Below are positions 27,063 through 39,141 of a stretch of 61,291 nucleotides of DNA, piece by piece. The notes beneath the pieces are model-generated. The model saw only the letters and a program-made list of their open reading frames with translations, did no database searches and was not told the origin of the DNA. Origin of the DNA: Microvirga flocculans ATCC BAA-817 (GTDB taxonomy: Bacteria > Pseudomonadota > Alphaproteobacteria > Rhizobiales > Beijerinckiaceae). A program made the position numbers and the translations under genes. The stretch is from contig NZ_JAEA01000017.1 of NCBI RefSeq assembly GCF_000518665.1, forward strand, positions 1 through 61,291, in the 5' to 3' direction. Numbering within the stretch: the stretch's first letter is position 1; the number at the start of each line of letters is the position of its first letter.

Positions 27063-27083
27063 CGGGGGATCATTTTTCCCCCG
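27063..27083. promoter_or_regulatory. 7-bp hairpin in pccB 5' leader
   Basis: CGGGGGA (27063-27069) pairs perfectly with TCCCCCG (27077-27083) over TCATTTT. It ends 17 nt before the pccB ATG, just ahead of the RBS AGGGCAGGGA, so could modulate initiation. May be chance. Confidence 0.35.
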
Positions 27084-27100
27084 TAGGGCAGGGACCATCG

Positions 27101-28633
<1,533 letters not shown>

Positions 28634-28693
28634 GGGCGCACGAGCAGCGCCCCTGACCTGAAAGATACCCGACCGCTCTCGAAGACCGATGCA

Positions 28694-28730
28694 ACCGGCG
28701 CGCATGGCAAGGAGGCCATCCCGCGCCGGT
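28694..28730. repeat. extended hairpin downstream of pccB
   Basis: ACCGGCGCG (28694-28702) pairs perfectly with CGCGCCGGT (28722-28730); inside, ATGGC pairs with GCCAT over AAGGAG. No T-run follows. Either a repeat-type palindrome or a 3' mRNA-protecting structure. Confidence 0.5.
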
Positions 28731-28871
28731 CTGTCGCGCTTGCCTCACATTGGTTGATCTGGAATACCCGCGTGTGAACCGAATCCGTCTCGAAGAGTTG
28801 ATGACGGTCGCCGGATCCTGCTGCCGTATACCGGCGTTCTGCCATCATCCGAAAAACCGTGAGGGTTGGGA

Positions 28872-30038
28872 ATGCACGCCTCGGGAGGCCGCAACACCGT
28901 GATCGATTTCTGGCGTGGGCTCGTCCTCGTCATCATCTTCGTCAATCACGTCCCGGGCAATATTCTCGAACATCTGACCCCGCGCAATTACGGCTTCTCC
29001 GACGCGGCCGAGGCCTTCGTGTTCATCTCGGGCCTGTCGGTGGCGCTCGTCTATTATCCGAGGCTGCCGAAGGGCGATGCTCTCGGCGTGGTCAGGCGCT
29101 GCCTGCGGCGTTCGTTCGAACTCTACCGGATGCATCTGATCATGACCGGCGCTGCCGTGGCGCTGTTCTCCATCGGATACGTGATCAGCGACGATATGGG
29201 CATGATCGAAGCTCACGGCCGGGCCGCCGTGTTCGAGGATACCGCCCGGGGCATCACGGGCGTTCTCCTGCTCGGTCACCAGCTCGGCTACTTCAACATT
29301 CTTCCGCTCTACATCGCCCTCATGCTCTGGGCTCCGGTGGCGATGATCCTCCTGCGGATTCACGTGCTGCTGGCTGCCGCCGTCTCGGTGGGCCTCTACG
29401 CGCTCGCGCGCGCGGACATCCTCGCTCTTCCGAGCTGGCCGGAGCCGGGGCGGTGGTTCTTCAATCCCTTTGCGTGGCAGCTTCTGTTCACGATCGGAAT
29501 CGTCACGGGCGCTTTCCTGTCCCAGAGGAGCGTGCCCTATTGGCGTCCTGCCTTCATAGGGTCCGTCGCGGTCCTCGCCGCTTCCCTCGTCACCATGACG
29601 AACGCCTTCGGCCTTGCGCCGAACCTGCTCTGGAGCGCCTTCGTCAATGCCGACATCGTCAAGAGCGATCTCGGCCTCGGGCGGCTCATTCATTTCCTGG
29701 TGCTGGCCTATGTGGTGACGCAGCTCCGTCTGGGGCAGACCCTGCAACGAACCGCCTTCGGAGCCGAGATGATGCGCCTGGGGCGCCATTCCCTGCCGGT
29801 CTTCGCCGTGGGGTCCATCCTGAGCGCTCTCGGTGAGGTCACCATGACGCTGGCGGCCGTGAAGTCGTCCGCTAGTCCGCATGTCGTCGGCATGGTATTC
29901 ACCCTCTGCGGCATCATCGGACTTCTCGGACTGGCACGATACCTCGAATGGAAGAAGAAAGGCTCGACCGCTCCCTCGAAGGAGCAGGCTGGGGAACCAG
30001 GCATCGTTTCGGTATCGTCCGGACGGCTTCCGCGCTAA
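28872..30038 (+). CDS. opgC: OpgC-domain membrane protein, predicted acyltransferase
   Basis: 388 residues from ATG 28872, with GAGGG seven nt upstream. About ten transmembrane helices. N-terminal VIDFWRGLVLVIIFVNHVPGN and FSDAAEAFVFISGLSVALVYY are hallmarks of the OpgC/acyltransferase-3-like family, which transfers succinyl or other acyl groups onto osmoregulated periplasmic glucans. No opgG/opgH gene is nearby, so the acceptor may be another glycan. The TAA stop is the first triplet of a family A repeat. Confidence 0.88.
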   Translation: MHASGGRNTVIDFWRGLVLVIIFVNHVPGNILEHLTPRNYGFSDAAEAFVFISGLSVALVYYPRLPKGDALGVVRRCLRRSFELYRMHLIMTGAAVALFSIGYVISDDMGMIEAHGRAAVFEDTARGITGVLLLGHQLGYFNILPLYIALMLWAPVAMILLRIHVLLAAAVSVGLYALARADILALPSWPEPGRWFFNPFAWQLLFTIGIVTGAFLSQRSVPYWRPAFIGSVAVLAASLVTMTNAFGLAPNLLWSAFVNADIVKSDLGLGRLIHFLVLAYVVTQLRLGQTLQRTAFGAEMMRLGRHSLPVFAVGSILSALGEVTMTLAAVKSSASPHVVGMVFTLCGIIGLLGLARYLEWKKKGSTAPSKEQAGEPGIVSVSSGRLPR

Positions 30039-30088
30039 AGCATCGGACTCAAAAGTGGACTTGCACTTTTGGGAGCGATCCGATGCTT
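30036..30088. repeat. palindromic repeat, family A, copy 2
   Basis: AAGCATCGGA (30038-30047) pairs perfectly with TCCGATGCTT (30079-30088); inside, CAAAAGTG (30050-30057) pairs with CACTTTTG (30064-30071) over GACTTG. Begins at the opgC stop TAA (30036-30038), and its right arm contains the ATG (30083-30085) used by the next gene. Confidence 0.85.
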
Positions 30089-30916
30089 CGTCCCTTGAGG
30101 AGCGCATCGTTCGTGCGCAAAACCGGGTCCGCTTTTGCGCAGGATGCGCTAGCAGCCCTTCTTCTCGTCGGGATGAGCGGTCCCACGCTCGCCGAGGAGG
30201 CCCCCTGCCACGCATCGCAGCCCGTCTTCTCGGCGCCGGCAAAGCTGGAGCGCGTCGCCTCGAAGCTCAGGCGGCATGAGCCGGTCCGGATCCTGGCGAT
30301 CGGGTCTTCGTCCACGCAGGGGATCGGGGCGTCCTCGCCGGCCTTCTCCTACCCGTCCCAGCTTCAGGCGGATCTCGCCCGGATATGGAAGACGACGGTT
30401 ATCGTCGAGAATGCCGGAAAGGGCGGCGAGACGATTCCCGAAACCGTCGGCCGTCTCGAGGCGGCGCTTGAAACCGGCAAGCCGGATCTCGTCATCTGGC
30501 AGGTCGGCACGAACGATGCCGTTAAGGGAGGCGACGAGGCCCGCTTCTCGGCCCTCCTGAGGCAGGGCATCGACGCGGCGCAGGCCCATGGCGTCGAGGT
30601 GCTTCTCGTCGATCAGCAATATTACCCGGCCATCAAGGATCCCGCCCGCTACGAGCGCTTCGTGAACATGGTCGGCACGATGGCGGCCGCGGAGAAGGTC
30701 CCGGTCTTCCTGCGCTACAAGCTCATGAAGACGTGGAGCGAGCGCTCGGCGGATGTCCTGGTCTCCATGCTGTCGAGCGATGGGTTCCACATGGGGGATC
30801 GTGGCTACGACTGCATGGCCGAGCTCATGGCGGCGGGGCTCCATTCCATGACGGCGACGGCGGAGGCGGCTCCGAGTCCGGCCGTCACGGCTGCCGCCCA
30901 TGCCCATAAGCCGTAG
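30083..30916 (+). CDS. SGNH/GDSL-type periplasmic hydrolase
   Basis: 277 residues from ATG 30083. Signal peptide ends near GPTLA-EE. SGNH blocks: I ILAIGSSSTQG (Ser nucleophile), II NAGKGGET, III QVGTNDA, V SDGFHMGDRG (Asp/His). Predicted esterase acting on acylated carbohydrate or lipid, possibly countering the OpgC-type acyltransferase upstream. Oddity: codons 1-2 and 7-22 lie inside two palindromic repeats, so the basic part of the signal peptide is repeat-derived. ATG 29948 in frame inside opgC is a weaker alternative. Confidence 0.85.
   Translation: MLRPLRSASFVRKTGSAFAQDALAALLLVGMSGPTLAEEAPCHASQPVFSAPAKLERVASKLRRHEPVRILAIGSSSTQGIGASSPAFSYPSQLQADLARIWKTTVIVENAGKGGETIPETVGRLEAALETGKPDLVIWQVGTNDAVKGGDEARFSALLRQGIDAAQAHGVEVLLVDQQYYPAIKDPARYERFVNMVGTMAAAEKVPVFLRYKLMKTWSERSADVLVSMLSSDGFHMGDRGYDCMAELMAAGLHSMTATAEAAPSPAVTAAAHAHKP
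30101..30150. repeat. palindromic repeat, family C, inside SGNH signal-peptide codons
   Basis: AGCGCATC (30101-30108) pairs with GATGCGCT (30143-30150); TGCGCAAAA (30114-30122) pairs with TTTTGCGCA (30133-30141) around CCGGGTCCGC. Double perfect stem with an asymmetric interior loop, the same build as family A. It is translated as part of the SGNH hydrolase N terminus. Confidence 0.8.
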
Positions 30917-31040
30917 ACCGTGACCGCACAGGCGGCCATTGCCTTCACCCGGCGGCCCCGATAAGGCGTTTCTCCGAACACTTTCCGGCTCAGGGCCGTC
31001 AGGTCCGGGCGCTTCCGGCGATGCCGATCGAGACATGCCC

Positions 31041-32123
31041 ATGATCAATCCGAGCGACCGCTCCTGGGTTTCCACCGCCATCCAGACCATCGAGGCGGAT
31101 TTCAACCGCTCGTCGGATACGCATCTTCTGCAGGTGCCGCTGCCGGCGGTGCGGGGCGTATCGCTCTACCTCAAGGATGAGTCGACCCATCCCTCGGGCA
31201 GCCTGAAGCACCGGCTGGCGCGGTCGCTGTTCCTCTATGGGCTCTGCAATGGCTGGATCGGGCCGAACACAACCATCATCGAGGCGTCGAGCGGCTCGAC
31301 CGCCGTGTCGGAGGCCTATTTCGCGCGGATGCTGGGCCTGCGCTTCATCGCGGTGATGCCGCGCTCCACGTCTGCGGAGAAGATCGCGCAGATCGCCTTC
31401 TATGGCGGCGAGAGCCATTTCGTCGATTCGGCTGCGGAAATGTATTCCGAAAGCGCGCGCCTCGCCGAGGAACTCGGCGGTCATTACATGGACCAGTTCA
31501 CCTATGCCGAGCGGGCGACGGACTGGCGCGGCAACAACAACATCGCCGAATCCATCTTCAGCCAGATGACTCATGAGGAGCATCCCGTTCCGAGCTGGAT
31601 CGTGGTGGGGGCGGGGACCGGCGGCACCTCGGCGACGCTGGGGCGCTATATCCGCTACCGCCGCCTGCCGACGCGGCTGTGCCTCGCCGATCCCGAGGCT
31701 TCGGTGTTTCACCGCCACCTGGCGGACCGGAGCGTCTGCACCGTGCCCGGCCCGTCCTCGGTGGTCGAGGGCATTGGCCGCCCGCGCTGCGAACCGTCCT
31801 TCGTGCCGGAACTGATCGACCGCGCCACTGCCGTGCCGGATGCCGCCAGCATCGCGGCGGCGCGCGTTCTCTCTCGCCGCATCGGCCGTTCCTGCGGCGG
31901 CTCCACGGGCACCAATCTCTGGGCCGTGGCGCAGATCGTCGGCGAGATGGTGAGAAACGGCGAGCAGGGCTCCGTCGTGACGCTCCTGTGCGATTCCGGC
32001 GAGCGCTACCGCTCCACGCATTTCAACGACGATTGGCTCAAGGAGCGCGGCATCGACATCAAACCCGCCGAGGAAGCCATGGAAAGCTTCTTCGAAACAG
32101 GCATCCTCGACCCGCGCCTTTGA
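31041..32123 (+). CDS. PLP-dependent cysteine synthase-like protein
   Basis: 360 residues from ATG 31041 ([20 protein letters not shown]); GAGA lies seven nt upstream, though ATG 31035 is nearly as good. Fold type II PLP enzyme: Lys56 in [11 protein letters not shown] binds [22 protein letters not shown] binds substrate, [18 protein letters not shown] cradles the phosphate. Similar proteins are labelled cysteine desulfhydrase or cysteine synthase; which reaction it performs cannot be settled here. Convergent with the hydrolase at 32127, three nt apart. Confidence 0.88.
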   Translation: MINPSDRSWVSTAIQTIEADFNRSSDTHLLQVPLPAVRGVSLYLKDESTHPSGSLKHRLARSLFLYGLCNGWIGPNTTIIEASSGSTAVSEAYFARMLGLRFIAVMPRSTSAEKIAQIAFYGGESHFVDSAAEMYSESARLAEELGGHYMDQFTYAERATDWRGNNNIAESIFSQMTHEEHPVPSWIVVGAGTGGTSATLGRYIRYRRLPTRLCLADPEASVFHRHLADRSVCTVPGPSSVVEGIGRPRCEPSFVPELIDRATAVPDAASIAAARVLSRRIGRSCGGSTGTNLWAVAQIVGEMVRNGEQGSVVTLLCDSGERYRSTHFNDDWLKERGIDIKPAEEAMESFFETGILDPRL

Positions 32124-32126
32124 GTC

Positions 32127-32735
32127 TTACCGGCTGAACCACCGCACCATCAGCTGCAGGTCCGTCTGCGACAGGTTGTGGCCCGTCGGCAGGATCTCGT
32201 GCTGAACCTCCGCGCCGGATTCGGACAGGGACGCAGCCAAGCGCTTTGCGTTCTCCGCCGGAACGATCGGGTCCATGGCGCCGGAGGTGATCAGCACGCG
32301 TTTACCGGCAAGATCCGCTTTCGGAGCATCGCTCAACGGCACCATGGCGCGCAGCAGCGCCGCGCCGGAGAGCGCCTCGGGGCGCAGCATGAGCATGGCG
32401 GCCGCGATATTGGCGCCGTTCGAGAAGCCCACGGCGACGGGTGCCTCAAGTCCGTAGGCCCTGCGGGCTTCGGCGACGAAGTCCGCAAGCTCGTTGGCGC
32501 GCAGCCTCACGTCCTCCTCGTCGAACACGCCCTCGGCCAGACGGCGGAAGAAGCGGGGCATGCCGTTCTCCAGGATCTTGCCGCGCGGGGAGAGCAGGGC
32601 GGATCCGGGAGAGATCGTGCGGCCCAGGCCCAGGAGATCGCTTTCGTCGCCGCCGGTCCCATGGAGCAGCAGGAGCGGCGGGCGCGTAGGGTCCGTGGCG
32701 GGCTCGTAGCGGTGGATGAAGGAGAGTTCGGTCAT
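32127..32735 (-). CDS. alpha/beta hydrolase, MhqD/carboxylesterase type
   Basis: 202 residues. LLLLHGTGGDESDLL oxyanion region, nucleophile Ser105 in VGFSNGANIA, Asp in GAMDPIVPAE and His in LPTGHNLSQ. Close to the phospholipase/carboxylesterase family member MhqD. It follows the ring-cleaving dioxygenase gene at 52 nt, the same MhqO-MhqD partnership seen in quinone-stress operons of Bacillus and others, so a role in hydrolysing dioxygenase products is inferred. Confidence 0.9.
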   Translation of the reverse strand: MTELSFIHRYEPATDPTRPPLLLLHGTGGDESDLLGLGRTISPGSALLSPRGKILENGMPRFFRRLAEGVFDEEDVRLRANELADFVAEARRAYGLEAPVAVGFSNGANIAAAMLMLRPEALSGAALLRAMVPLSDAPKADLAGKRVLITSGAMDPIVPAENAKRLAASLSESGAEVQHEILPTGHNLSQTDLQLMVRWFSR

Positions 32736-32750
32736 CGTTCGACTTTCTCG

Positions 32751-32774
32751 CCCTCTCCCGCAAACAGGAGAGGG
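32751..32774. repeat. inverted repeat between mhqO and mhqD-like genes
   Basis: CCCTCTCC (32751-32758) pairs perfectly with GGAGAGGG (32767-32774) over CGCAAACA. This CCCTCTCCCGC...GGAGAGGG palindrome is a common small intergenic element in Rhizobiales genomes as I recall. No U-tract follows; may act as an mRNA separator. Confidence 0.6.
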
Positions 32775-32786
32775 CGGATCTAGGGT

Positions 32787-33716
32787 TCAGGCCAGTTCAG
32801 GCAGGTGAGCTTCGATCTCGTTCCGGCGGGGTTCCAGGAACGCCGGGAGCTTCAGGGAAGCGCCCAGGCGATCCTGGGGCTCGTCCGCGGCGAAACCGGG
32901 CTCGTCGGTGGCGATCTCGAACAGAACGCCGCCGGGCTCCCGGAAATAGACGGACCGGAAGTAGTTGCGGTCCTTCTGCTCCGTCGTCTGCAGGCCGTGG
33001 TTCTCGGCGAGCTTGCGCACCATCTCGGCCTGGTCGGCATCGTCGGAGGCCCGGAAGGCCACGTGATGCACGGAGCCGCTGCCCATACGGCCGGGAAGGA
33101 AGCCGCCGGCGCTGCGGATGTCGACCGTGTGGCCGACCGGAGCGTCGGACCGGTAGCGAACGACGGAGCCGTCACGGGCCGTCTCGCTAAAGCCGAACAC
33201 GTCGGTCAGGATCGCACCCGTCCGCTCGCCTTTCTCGACCAGCAGGGTGACGCCCTGCAGACCGCGAACGGCGTTCTCCGCCGCGATGCCGTCCGCCGTC
33301 CAGGCGGCTTCGGTCTCCGCGCCCGGAACGCCGACGAGGGCAAGGCTGGTCCCGTGCGGGTCCTTGAAGGGCAGCACGCTCTCGCCGAACCGCTTCTCCA
33401 CACTGCCGTGCTCGACGCCCTGCTCGATGAAGCGGTGCGTCCAGAAGCCCAGGGACGCCTCGGGCACGCGGAAGGTCGTTTCCTGCGTCGTGCCGATTCC
33501 GTTGCGCCCCGGCGCCACATGCTCCCAGGGGAAGAAGGTCAGGATCGAGCCCGGCTGGCCGAGGCTGTCGCCGAAATAGAAGTGGTATGTGCCGGGATCG
33601 TCGAAGTTGACGGTCTTCTTGACGAGGCGCAGGCCGAGCACGCGGGTGTAGAAGTCGAGATTGCGGCGGGCAGGGCCTGCGATGGCGGTGACGTGATGGA
33701 TGCCGTGGTGCCGCAT
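32787..33716 (-). CDS. mhqO: ring-cleaving dioxygenase, MhqO-type VOC protein
   Basis: 309 residues, two glyoxalase/VOC modules. First metal His in GIHHVTAIAG, second in GSVHHVAFRA, and acidic ligand in GVLFEIATDEPGF. MhqO-type enzymes cleave hydroquinone-like rings during quinone detoxification. First gene of a two-gene minus-strand unit. No MarR-type MhqR regulator was found in the window, so regulation is unknown. Confidence 0.9.
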   Translation of the reverse strand: MRHHGIHHVTAIAGPARRNLDFYTRVLGLRLVKKTVNFDDPGTYHFYFGDSLGQPGSILTFFPWEHVAPGRNGIGTTQETTFRVPEASLGFWTHRFIEQGVEHGSVEKRFGESVLPFKDPHGTSLALVGVPGAETEAAWTADGIAAENAVRGLQGVTLLVEKGERTGAILTDVFGFSETARDGSVVRYRSDAPVGHTVDIRSAGGFLPGRMGSGSVHHVAFRASDDADQAEMVRKLAENHGLQTTEQKDRNYFRSVYFREPGGVLFEIATDEPGFAADEPQDRLGASLKLPAFLEPRRNEIEAHLPELA

Positions 33717-34035
33717 GGGCTTGGTTCCTTAACGGGCAGTCGCGGGTCTGCGCTGCTTCGCATGGGAAATAAGTACCACCGGACACCGATGAAGTGCGGA
33801 AAGGGTAACCTTGCGGGATTGCAAGGCTCATGCGCCGTGATCGGCAAATATGCGCAGTTCTTGAGAAATTCGCCCTGGCAAGAATCCGGCAACCAAAGTC
33901 CCTCAACAACGCTTAACCTCAACGGCGATTCAGCATGTCGCGTTAACGGTTTAGCCCTGCCGCGCATGTGAAACTTCCCCCATTCAAGAGATCTGCCGGC
34001 GATGGACATAAGAAGAGCCGGGGGGAGTCAAACGG
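33717..34035. other. intergenic region, divergent promoters expected
   Basis: 319 nt between the mhqO start (minus) and a hypothetical gene (plus). Contains relatively AT-richer stretches around 33835-33950 consistent with two promoters, but no convincing hexamers or RNA gene were seen. Confidence 0.5.
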
Positions 34036-34449
34036 ATGTTGAAGGATCAGCTTCGCGATTTCGTCGACAGCGTCACGGACAAGAGCCATGTCTCCGATGA
34101 GGACGTGAAGGTGCTTCAGGACGAGATCCTCAAGGACGGCATCACCAGCCGCCTGGAGGTCGAAACCTTGCTCACGCTCGACCGGTTGGCCTGCGCCGCC
34201 GAGAGCTGGGGCGCGGCGCTGACCAGGCTCGTGGTCGATTTCGTGGTCTGGACCCGGGCCCCTCACGGCAGCGTCAGCAATGACGATGCCCTCTGGCTCG
34301 CGACTCTGCTGGAGATCAGCGGACCGTCCCCGAACGCCATGAACATCGCCTACGCCATCCTCGACGAGGCCGGCCATGTGGACGCGGCGCTTCTCGACTT
34401 CATCATGCGCGGACGCCAGCAGGCGAGGCTCTCCCAGCTGGCGGCCTGA
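34036..34449 (+). CDS. hypothetical helical protein
   Basis: 137 residues, no signal peptide, acidic and all-helical in appearance. Two halves look loosely alike: HVSDEDVKVLQDEILKDG ... LLTLDRLA and GSVSNDDALWLATLLEIS ... YAILDEAGHV, suggesting an ancient duplication. Not a named family to me. Lies just before pccA but separated by about 200 nt holding a palindromic repeat. Confidence 0.8.
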   Translation: MLKDQLRDFVDSVTDKSHVSDEDVKVLQDEILKDGITSRLEVETLLTLDRLACAAESWGAALTRLVVDFVVWTRAPHGSVSNDDALWLATLLEISGPSPNAMNIAYAILDEAGHVDAALLDFIMRGRQQARLSQLAA

Positions 34450-34511
34450 TGCGGCTTTGCCTTCGAGAGCCGTTCCACGCAGGTGAAACCGGCTCCTTTC
34501 TTGGCGGTTCC

Positions 34512-34552
34512 GCATCTTGGACGGTGAACCGGATCCATTTCGCCGAAAATGC
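34512..34552. repeat. palindromic repeat, family B, copy 2
   Basis: CGGTGAA (34522-34528) pairs with TTCGCCG (34539-34545) with one G-T wobble, and GCATCTT (34512-34518) pairs with AAAATGC (34546-34552) with one mismatch. Same core as 11158-11200. Located in the gap before pccA. Confidence 0.65.
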
Positions 34553-34650
34553 TCTACCGCTAAATGCTAAACGATGCCCCGCTTCCCCAAGGCACCGATG
34601 TGCAGTAACGGAGGTGGCACAATTCATTTGGCTGGAGCGCTCGAAGGTTC

Positions 34651-36648
<1,998 letters not shown>

Positions 36649-36651
<3 letters not shown>

Positions 36652-36659
36652 AGCATCGG
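36649..36659. repeat. single-arm remnant of family A repeat
   Basis: TAAAGCATCGG matches the left end of the copy at 30036, again beginning with a stop codon (pccA). No second arm is present. May be coincidence or a decayed copy. Confidence 0.35.
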
Positions 36660-36668
36660 GGGGAGAAG

Positions 36669-37175
36669 ATGCCCCTCTACTTCGCCTATGGGTCCAACAT
36701 GGACCAGGACGCCATGCGCCAGCGCTGCCCGGCCTCCAAGCCGGTCGGCCTCGGGCGGCTCATGCGCCATCGCTTCATCATCTTCGAGGAAGGCTACGCC
36801 TCGGTGGTCCGCGATCCGCAGCGGCTGGTCTGGGGCATGGTATGGGATCTGGCGCTGGCCGACGTTCCGGCGCTCGACCGCTACGAGAGCCTCTCGACGG
36901 GACTCTACACCAAGGTCGTCCAGCCCATCGTGACCGACCAGGGACCCCGCCGGGCCATGGTCTATGTGGGGCGGAGCGCCAAGCCCGGAACGCCGCGTCC
37001 CGGCTATATGGAGGGTGTCATCGCGGCGGCCCGCCATGCGGGCCTGCCTGAGGATTACATCCGGAGCCTGGATGTGTGGCTGCCCAGGACACAGATCGCA
37101 GCGGCCGCCCCGCAGCAGCCCAAGGTCCGCCCCCTCTGGGCAACCCCGTCGGACACGGCCCGCAAGCCGCGCTGA
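36669..37175 (+). CDS. AIG2/gamma-glutamylcyclotransferase-like protein
   Basis: 168 residues from ATG 36669 with GGGGGGAGAAG RBS. YFAYGSNMD at 4-12 is the defining substrate loop; the catalytic-type Glu is in LDRYESLSTGLY near 78. Members cleave gamma-glutamyl amines or glutathione-related compounds, but many are uncharacterised. A Pro/Lys-rich C-terminal tail (QQPKVRPLWATP) follows the domain. 17 nt after pccA, so possibly co-transcribed. Confidence 0.88.
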   Translation: MPLYFAYGSNMDQDAMRQRCPASKPVGLGRLMRHRFIIFEEGYASVVRDPQRLVWGMVWDLALADVPALDRYESLSTGLYTKVVQPIVTDQGPRRAMVYVGRSAKPGTPRPGYMEGVIAAARHAGLPEDYIRSLDVWLPRTQIAAAAPQQPKVRPLWATPSDTARKPR

Positions 37176-37262
37176 AGAAGGCCTCCAGCGCCTCGGGACC
37201 CAGAACCTTCGCCATACGCATGCGTTGTGTCCTCACCAAGCAGCGTATGGAGAGTTTCGATC

Positions 37263-37673
37263 ATGAACACAAAGACCCATTCCATCTGGAAGGCCTATGG
37301 CTATGCCTGGGTGACTTTGGGTTTCTTCATCATCTCCCTTGTAGGCCACTGGCTCTTCGGTTGGTTTGCCTATGTCAACGAGCAGCAGGCCCATGCCCAG
37401 CCTGTTCAGGTGTCTGAATACTGGGTCGAGATGATGCGGGACACTCTCGAGAACTGGCAGTCGGAGTTCCTACAGTTGCTCTGGCAGGTGGGCGGCCTCG
37501 CCATCCTGCTCTATGTCGGCTCGCCTCAATCCAAGGAGGGGGACGACCGCATGGAGGCGAAGATCGACGCCATCCTGCGCAAGGTGGACCCGCAGGATGC
37601 GGAGCGGATCATCCGGAAGCTCGACGACGATTATTCCGGGCGGCATACCGACGCCCGCGGAGCCCCTATGTGA
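37263..37673 (+). CDS. DUF6766 small membrane protein
   Basis: 136 residues from ATG 37263, with GGAGAG at 37249-37254. Two transmembrane helices (TLGFFIISLVGHWLFGWFAY and LLWQVGGLAILLYVG) with QQAHAQPVQVSEYW and ENWQSEFLQ between, the DUF6766 pattern. Cytoplasmic C terminus DDRMEAKIDAILRKVDPQD is charged. Function unknown. Confidence 0.8.
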   Translation: MNTKTHSIWKAYGYAWVTLGFFIISLVGHWLFGWFAYVNEQQAHAQPVQVSEYWVEMMRDTLENWQSEFLQLLWQVGGLAILLYVGSPQSKEGDDRMEAKIDAILRKVDPQDAERIIRKLDDDYSGRHTDARGAPM

Positions 37674-37679
37674 GGAAGC

Positions 37680-37973
37680 ATGACTGCAAGCCGAACGCTC
37701 CACGTTCTCATCCACGGACGCGTCCAGGGCGTGGGCTATCGCGCCTGGACACATCACCAGGCGGAACTGCACGGCCTCACAGGCTGGGTGCGCAACAGGC
37801 GCGAGGGAATGGTGGAGGCCGTCTTCTCCGGGCCTAGAGATCTGGTCGATGCGGTGCTGAAGGCCTGCGAGCAGGGGCCTCAGGGGGCCGTGGTGGAACG
37901 GATCGAACGGCTCGAGGATCCCGGCGCGGAGACCGGACCTTTCCGAGGCTTCGAGGTTCGGGCGACGTGTTAG
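37680..37973 (+). CDS. acyP: acylphosphatase
   Basis: 97 residues. HGRVQGVGYRAWTHHQA carries the phosphate-binding Arg and GWVRNRREGMVEAVFSG carries the catalytic Asn. Hydrolyses acyl phosphates such as carbamoyl phosphate. Six nt after the DUF6766 gene; its TAG overlaps the opposite gene's stop at 37970-37973. Confidence 0.95.
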   Translation: MTASRTLHVLIHGRVQGVGYRAWTHHQAELHGLTGWVRNRREGMVEAVFSGPRDLVDAVLKACEQGPQGAVVERIERLEDPGAETGPFRGFEVRATC

Positions 37974-38377
37974 TCTTTCGGGTCTGATGCCTCGATAGGG
38001 CCGCCGGCCTTCTTCCAGGCCGTGAAGCCGCCCTCCACATGGGCGACGGGGGTAAGCCCCATATCCTGCGCCGTCGCGGCGGAAAGAGCCGAACGCCAGC
38101 CTCCGGCGCAGAAGAACACGAAGGTCTTATCCTGCGCGAAGACCGGCTTGTGGTAGGGGCTCTCCGGGTCGATCCAGAATTCGAGCATGCCCCGCGGGCA
38201 ATGGACCGCGCCGGGCATGCGCCCCTCCCGCTCCAGTTCGCGCGGGTCGCGCAGGTCCACGAACACCACGTCCTCGCGGCCATGCAGGGCTACGGCTTCC
38301 GCGACGGGCAGGGTTCTGATCTTTGCATTGGCCTCGTCGAGCAATGTCTTGTAGCCACGGGTGATGGTCTGAGGCAT
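37970..38377 (-). CDS. single-domain rhodanese-like sulfurtransferase
   Basis: 135 residues. Rhodanese fold with VVFVDLRDPRELER and active-site Cys90 in FFCAGGWRSA. The loop CAGGWR is six residues, typical of sulfurtransferases rather than Cdc25 phosphatases. Cytoplasmic. Convergent overlap of four bases with acyP. Confidence 0.92.
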   Translation of the reverse strand: MPQTITRGYKTLLDEANAKIRTLPVAEAVALHGREDVVFVDLRDPRELEREGRMPGAVHCPRGMLEFWIDPESPYHKPVFAQDKTFVFFCAGGWRSALSAATAQDMGLTPVAHVEGGFTAWKKAGGPIEASDPKD

Positions 38378-38448
38378 GAACGGTCTTCCCCCTATGAGCC
38401 TGCGAACAAACTGGGCATGATGGCGGCGGAGTCAACGGGAGATCACGG

Positions 38449-39141
38449 GTGCTGGGTTTCACCAATCTCGATTACGCGGCGCTGGCCTTCTTTCTGATCG
38501 CGTGGTTCGGGTATCACGCGGCCCTCGAATTGACGCCTGCGGGGCAGAGAAGCCTCAACAAGATCATGAACCGGTACCGCTATCGCTGGATGGAGCAGAT
38601 GGTGGTGCGCGAGAACCGCATCGTCGACACGACGATCATGGCCTCGCTCATGAACGGGACGGCTTTCTTCGCCTCCACCTCGCTGATCGCCATCGGCGGC
38701 GTCCTGGCCCTCCTGCGCTCCACCGAGGCGGTGCTGCCGATCTTCGCCGATCTGCCCTTCGGGGAGCCGCCGACGCGGCTCGCATGGGACATCAAGGTCA
38801 TCGGCCTGGCGGTGATTTTCGTCTATGCCTTCTTCAAATTCGCCTGGTCCTACCGGCTCTTCAACTATATGGTCATCATGGTCGGGGCGGTCCCCGTGCT
38901 GAAGGAGGGCAATCGCGAGGAGGCGCTCGCGGTCGCCCGTCAGGCGGGCGCCATGAATGCGGTGGCCGGCAAGCATTTCAACCGGGGGCAAAGGGCCTTC
39001 TTCTTCTCGCTCGCCTATCTCGGCTGGTTCGTAAGCGCCTATCTCTTCATCGTGGCGACCGCCGGGGTGCTGCTCGTCATGTGGCGCCGCCAGTTCCTGT
39101 CGGATGCCCGCGAGGCCGCAATGGGGCAGGCCCATGGCTAG
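38449..39141 (+). CDS. DUF599 membrane protein
   Basis: 230 residues, GTG start (MLGFTNLDYAALAFFLIAWF). Four or five transmembrane helices and conserved RENRIVDTTIMASLMNGTAFFASTSL typical of DUF599, of unknown function. The last codons overlap the next gene by eight bases, so the two are coupled. Confidence 0.88.
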   Translation: MLGFTNLDYAALAFFLIAWFGYHAALELTPAGQRSLNKIMNRYRYRWMEQMVVRENRIVDTTIMASLMNGTAFFASTSLIAIGGVLALLRSTEAVLPIFADLPFGEPPTRLAWDIKVIGLAVIFVYAFFKFAWSYRLFNYMVIMVGAVPVLKEGNREEALAVARQAGAMNAVAGKHFNRGQRAFFFSLAYLGWFVSAYLFIVATAGVLLVMWRRQFLSDAREAAMGQAHG

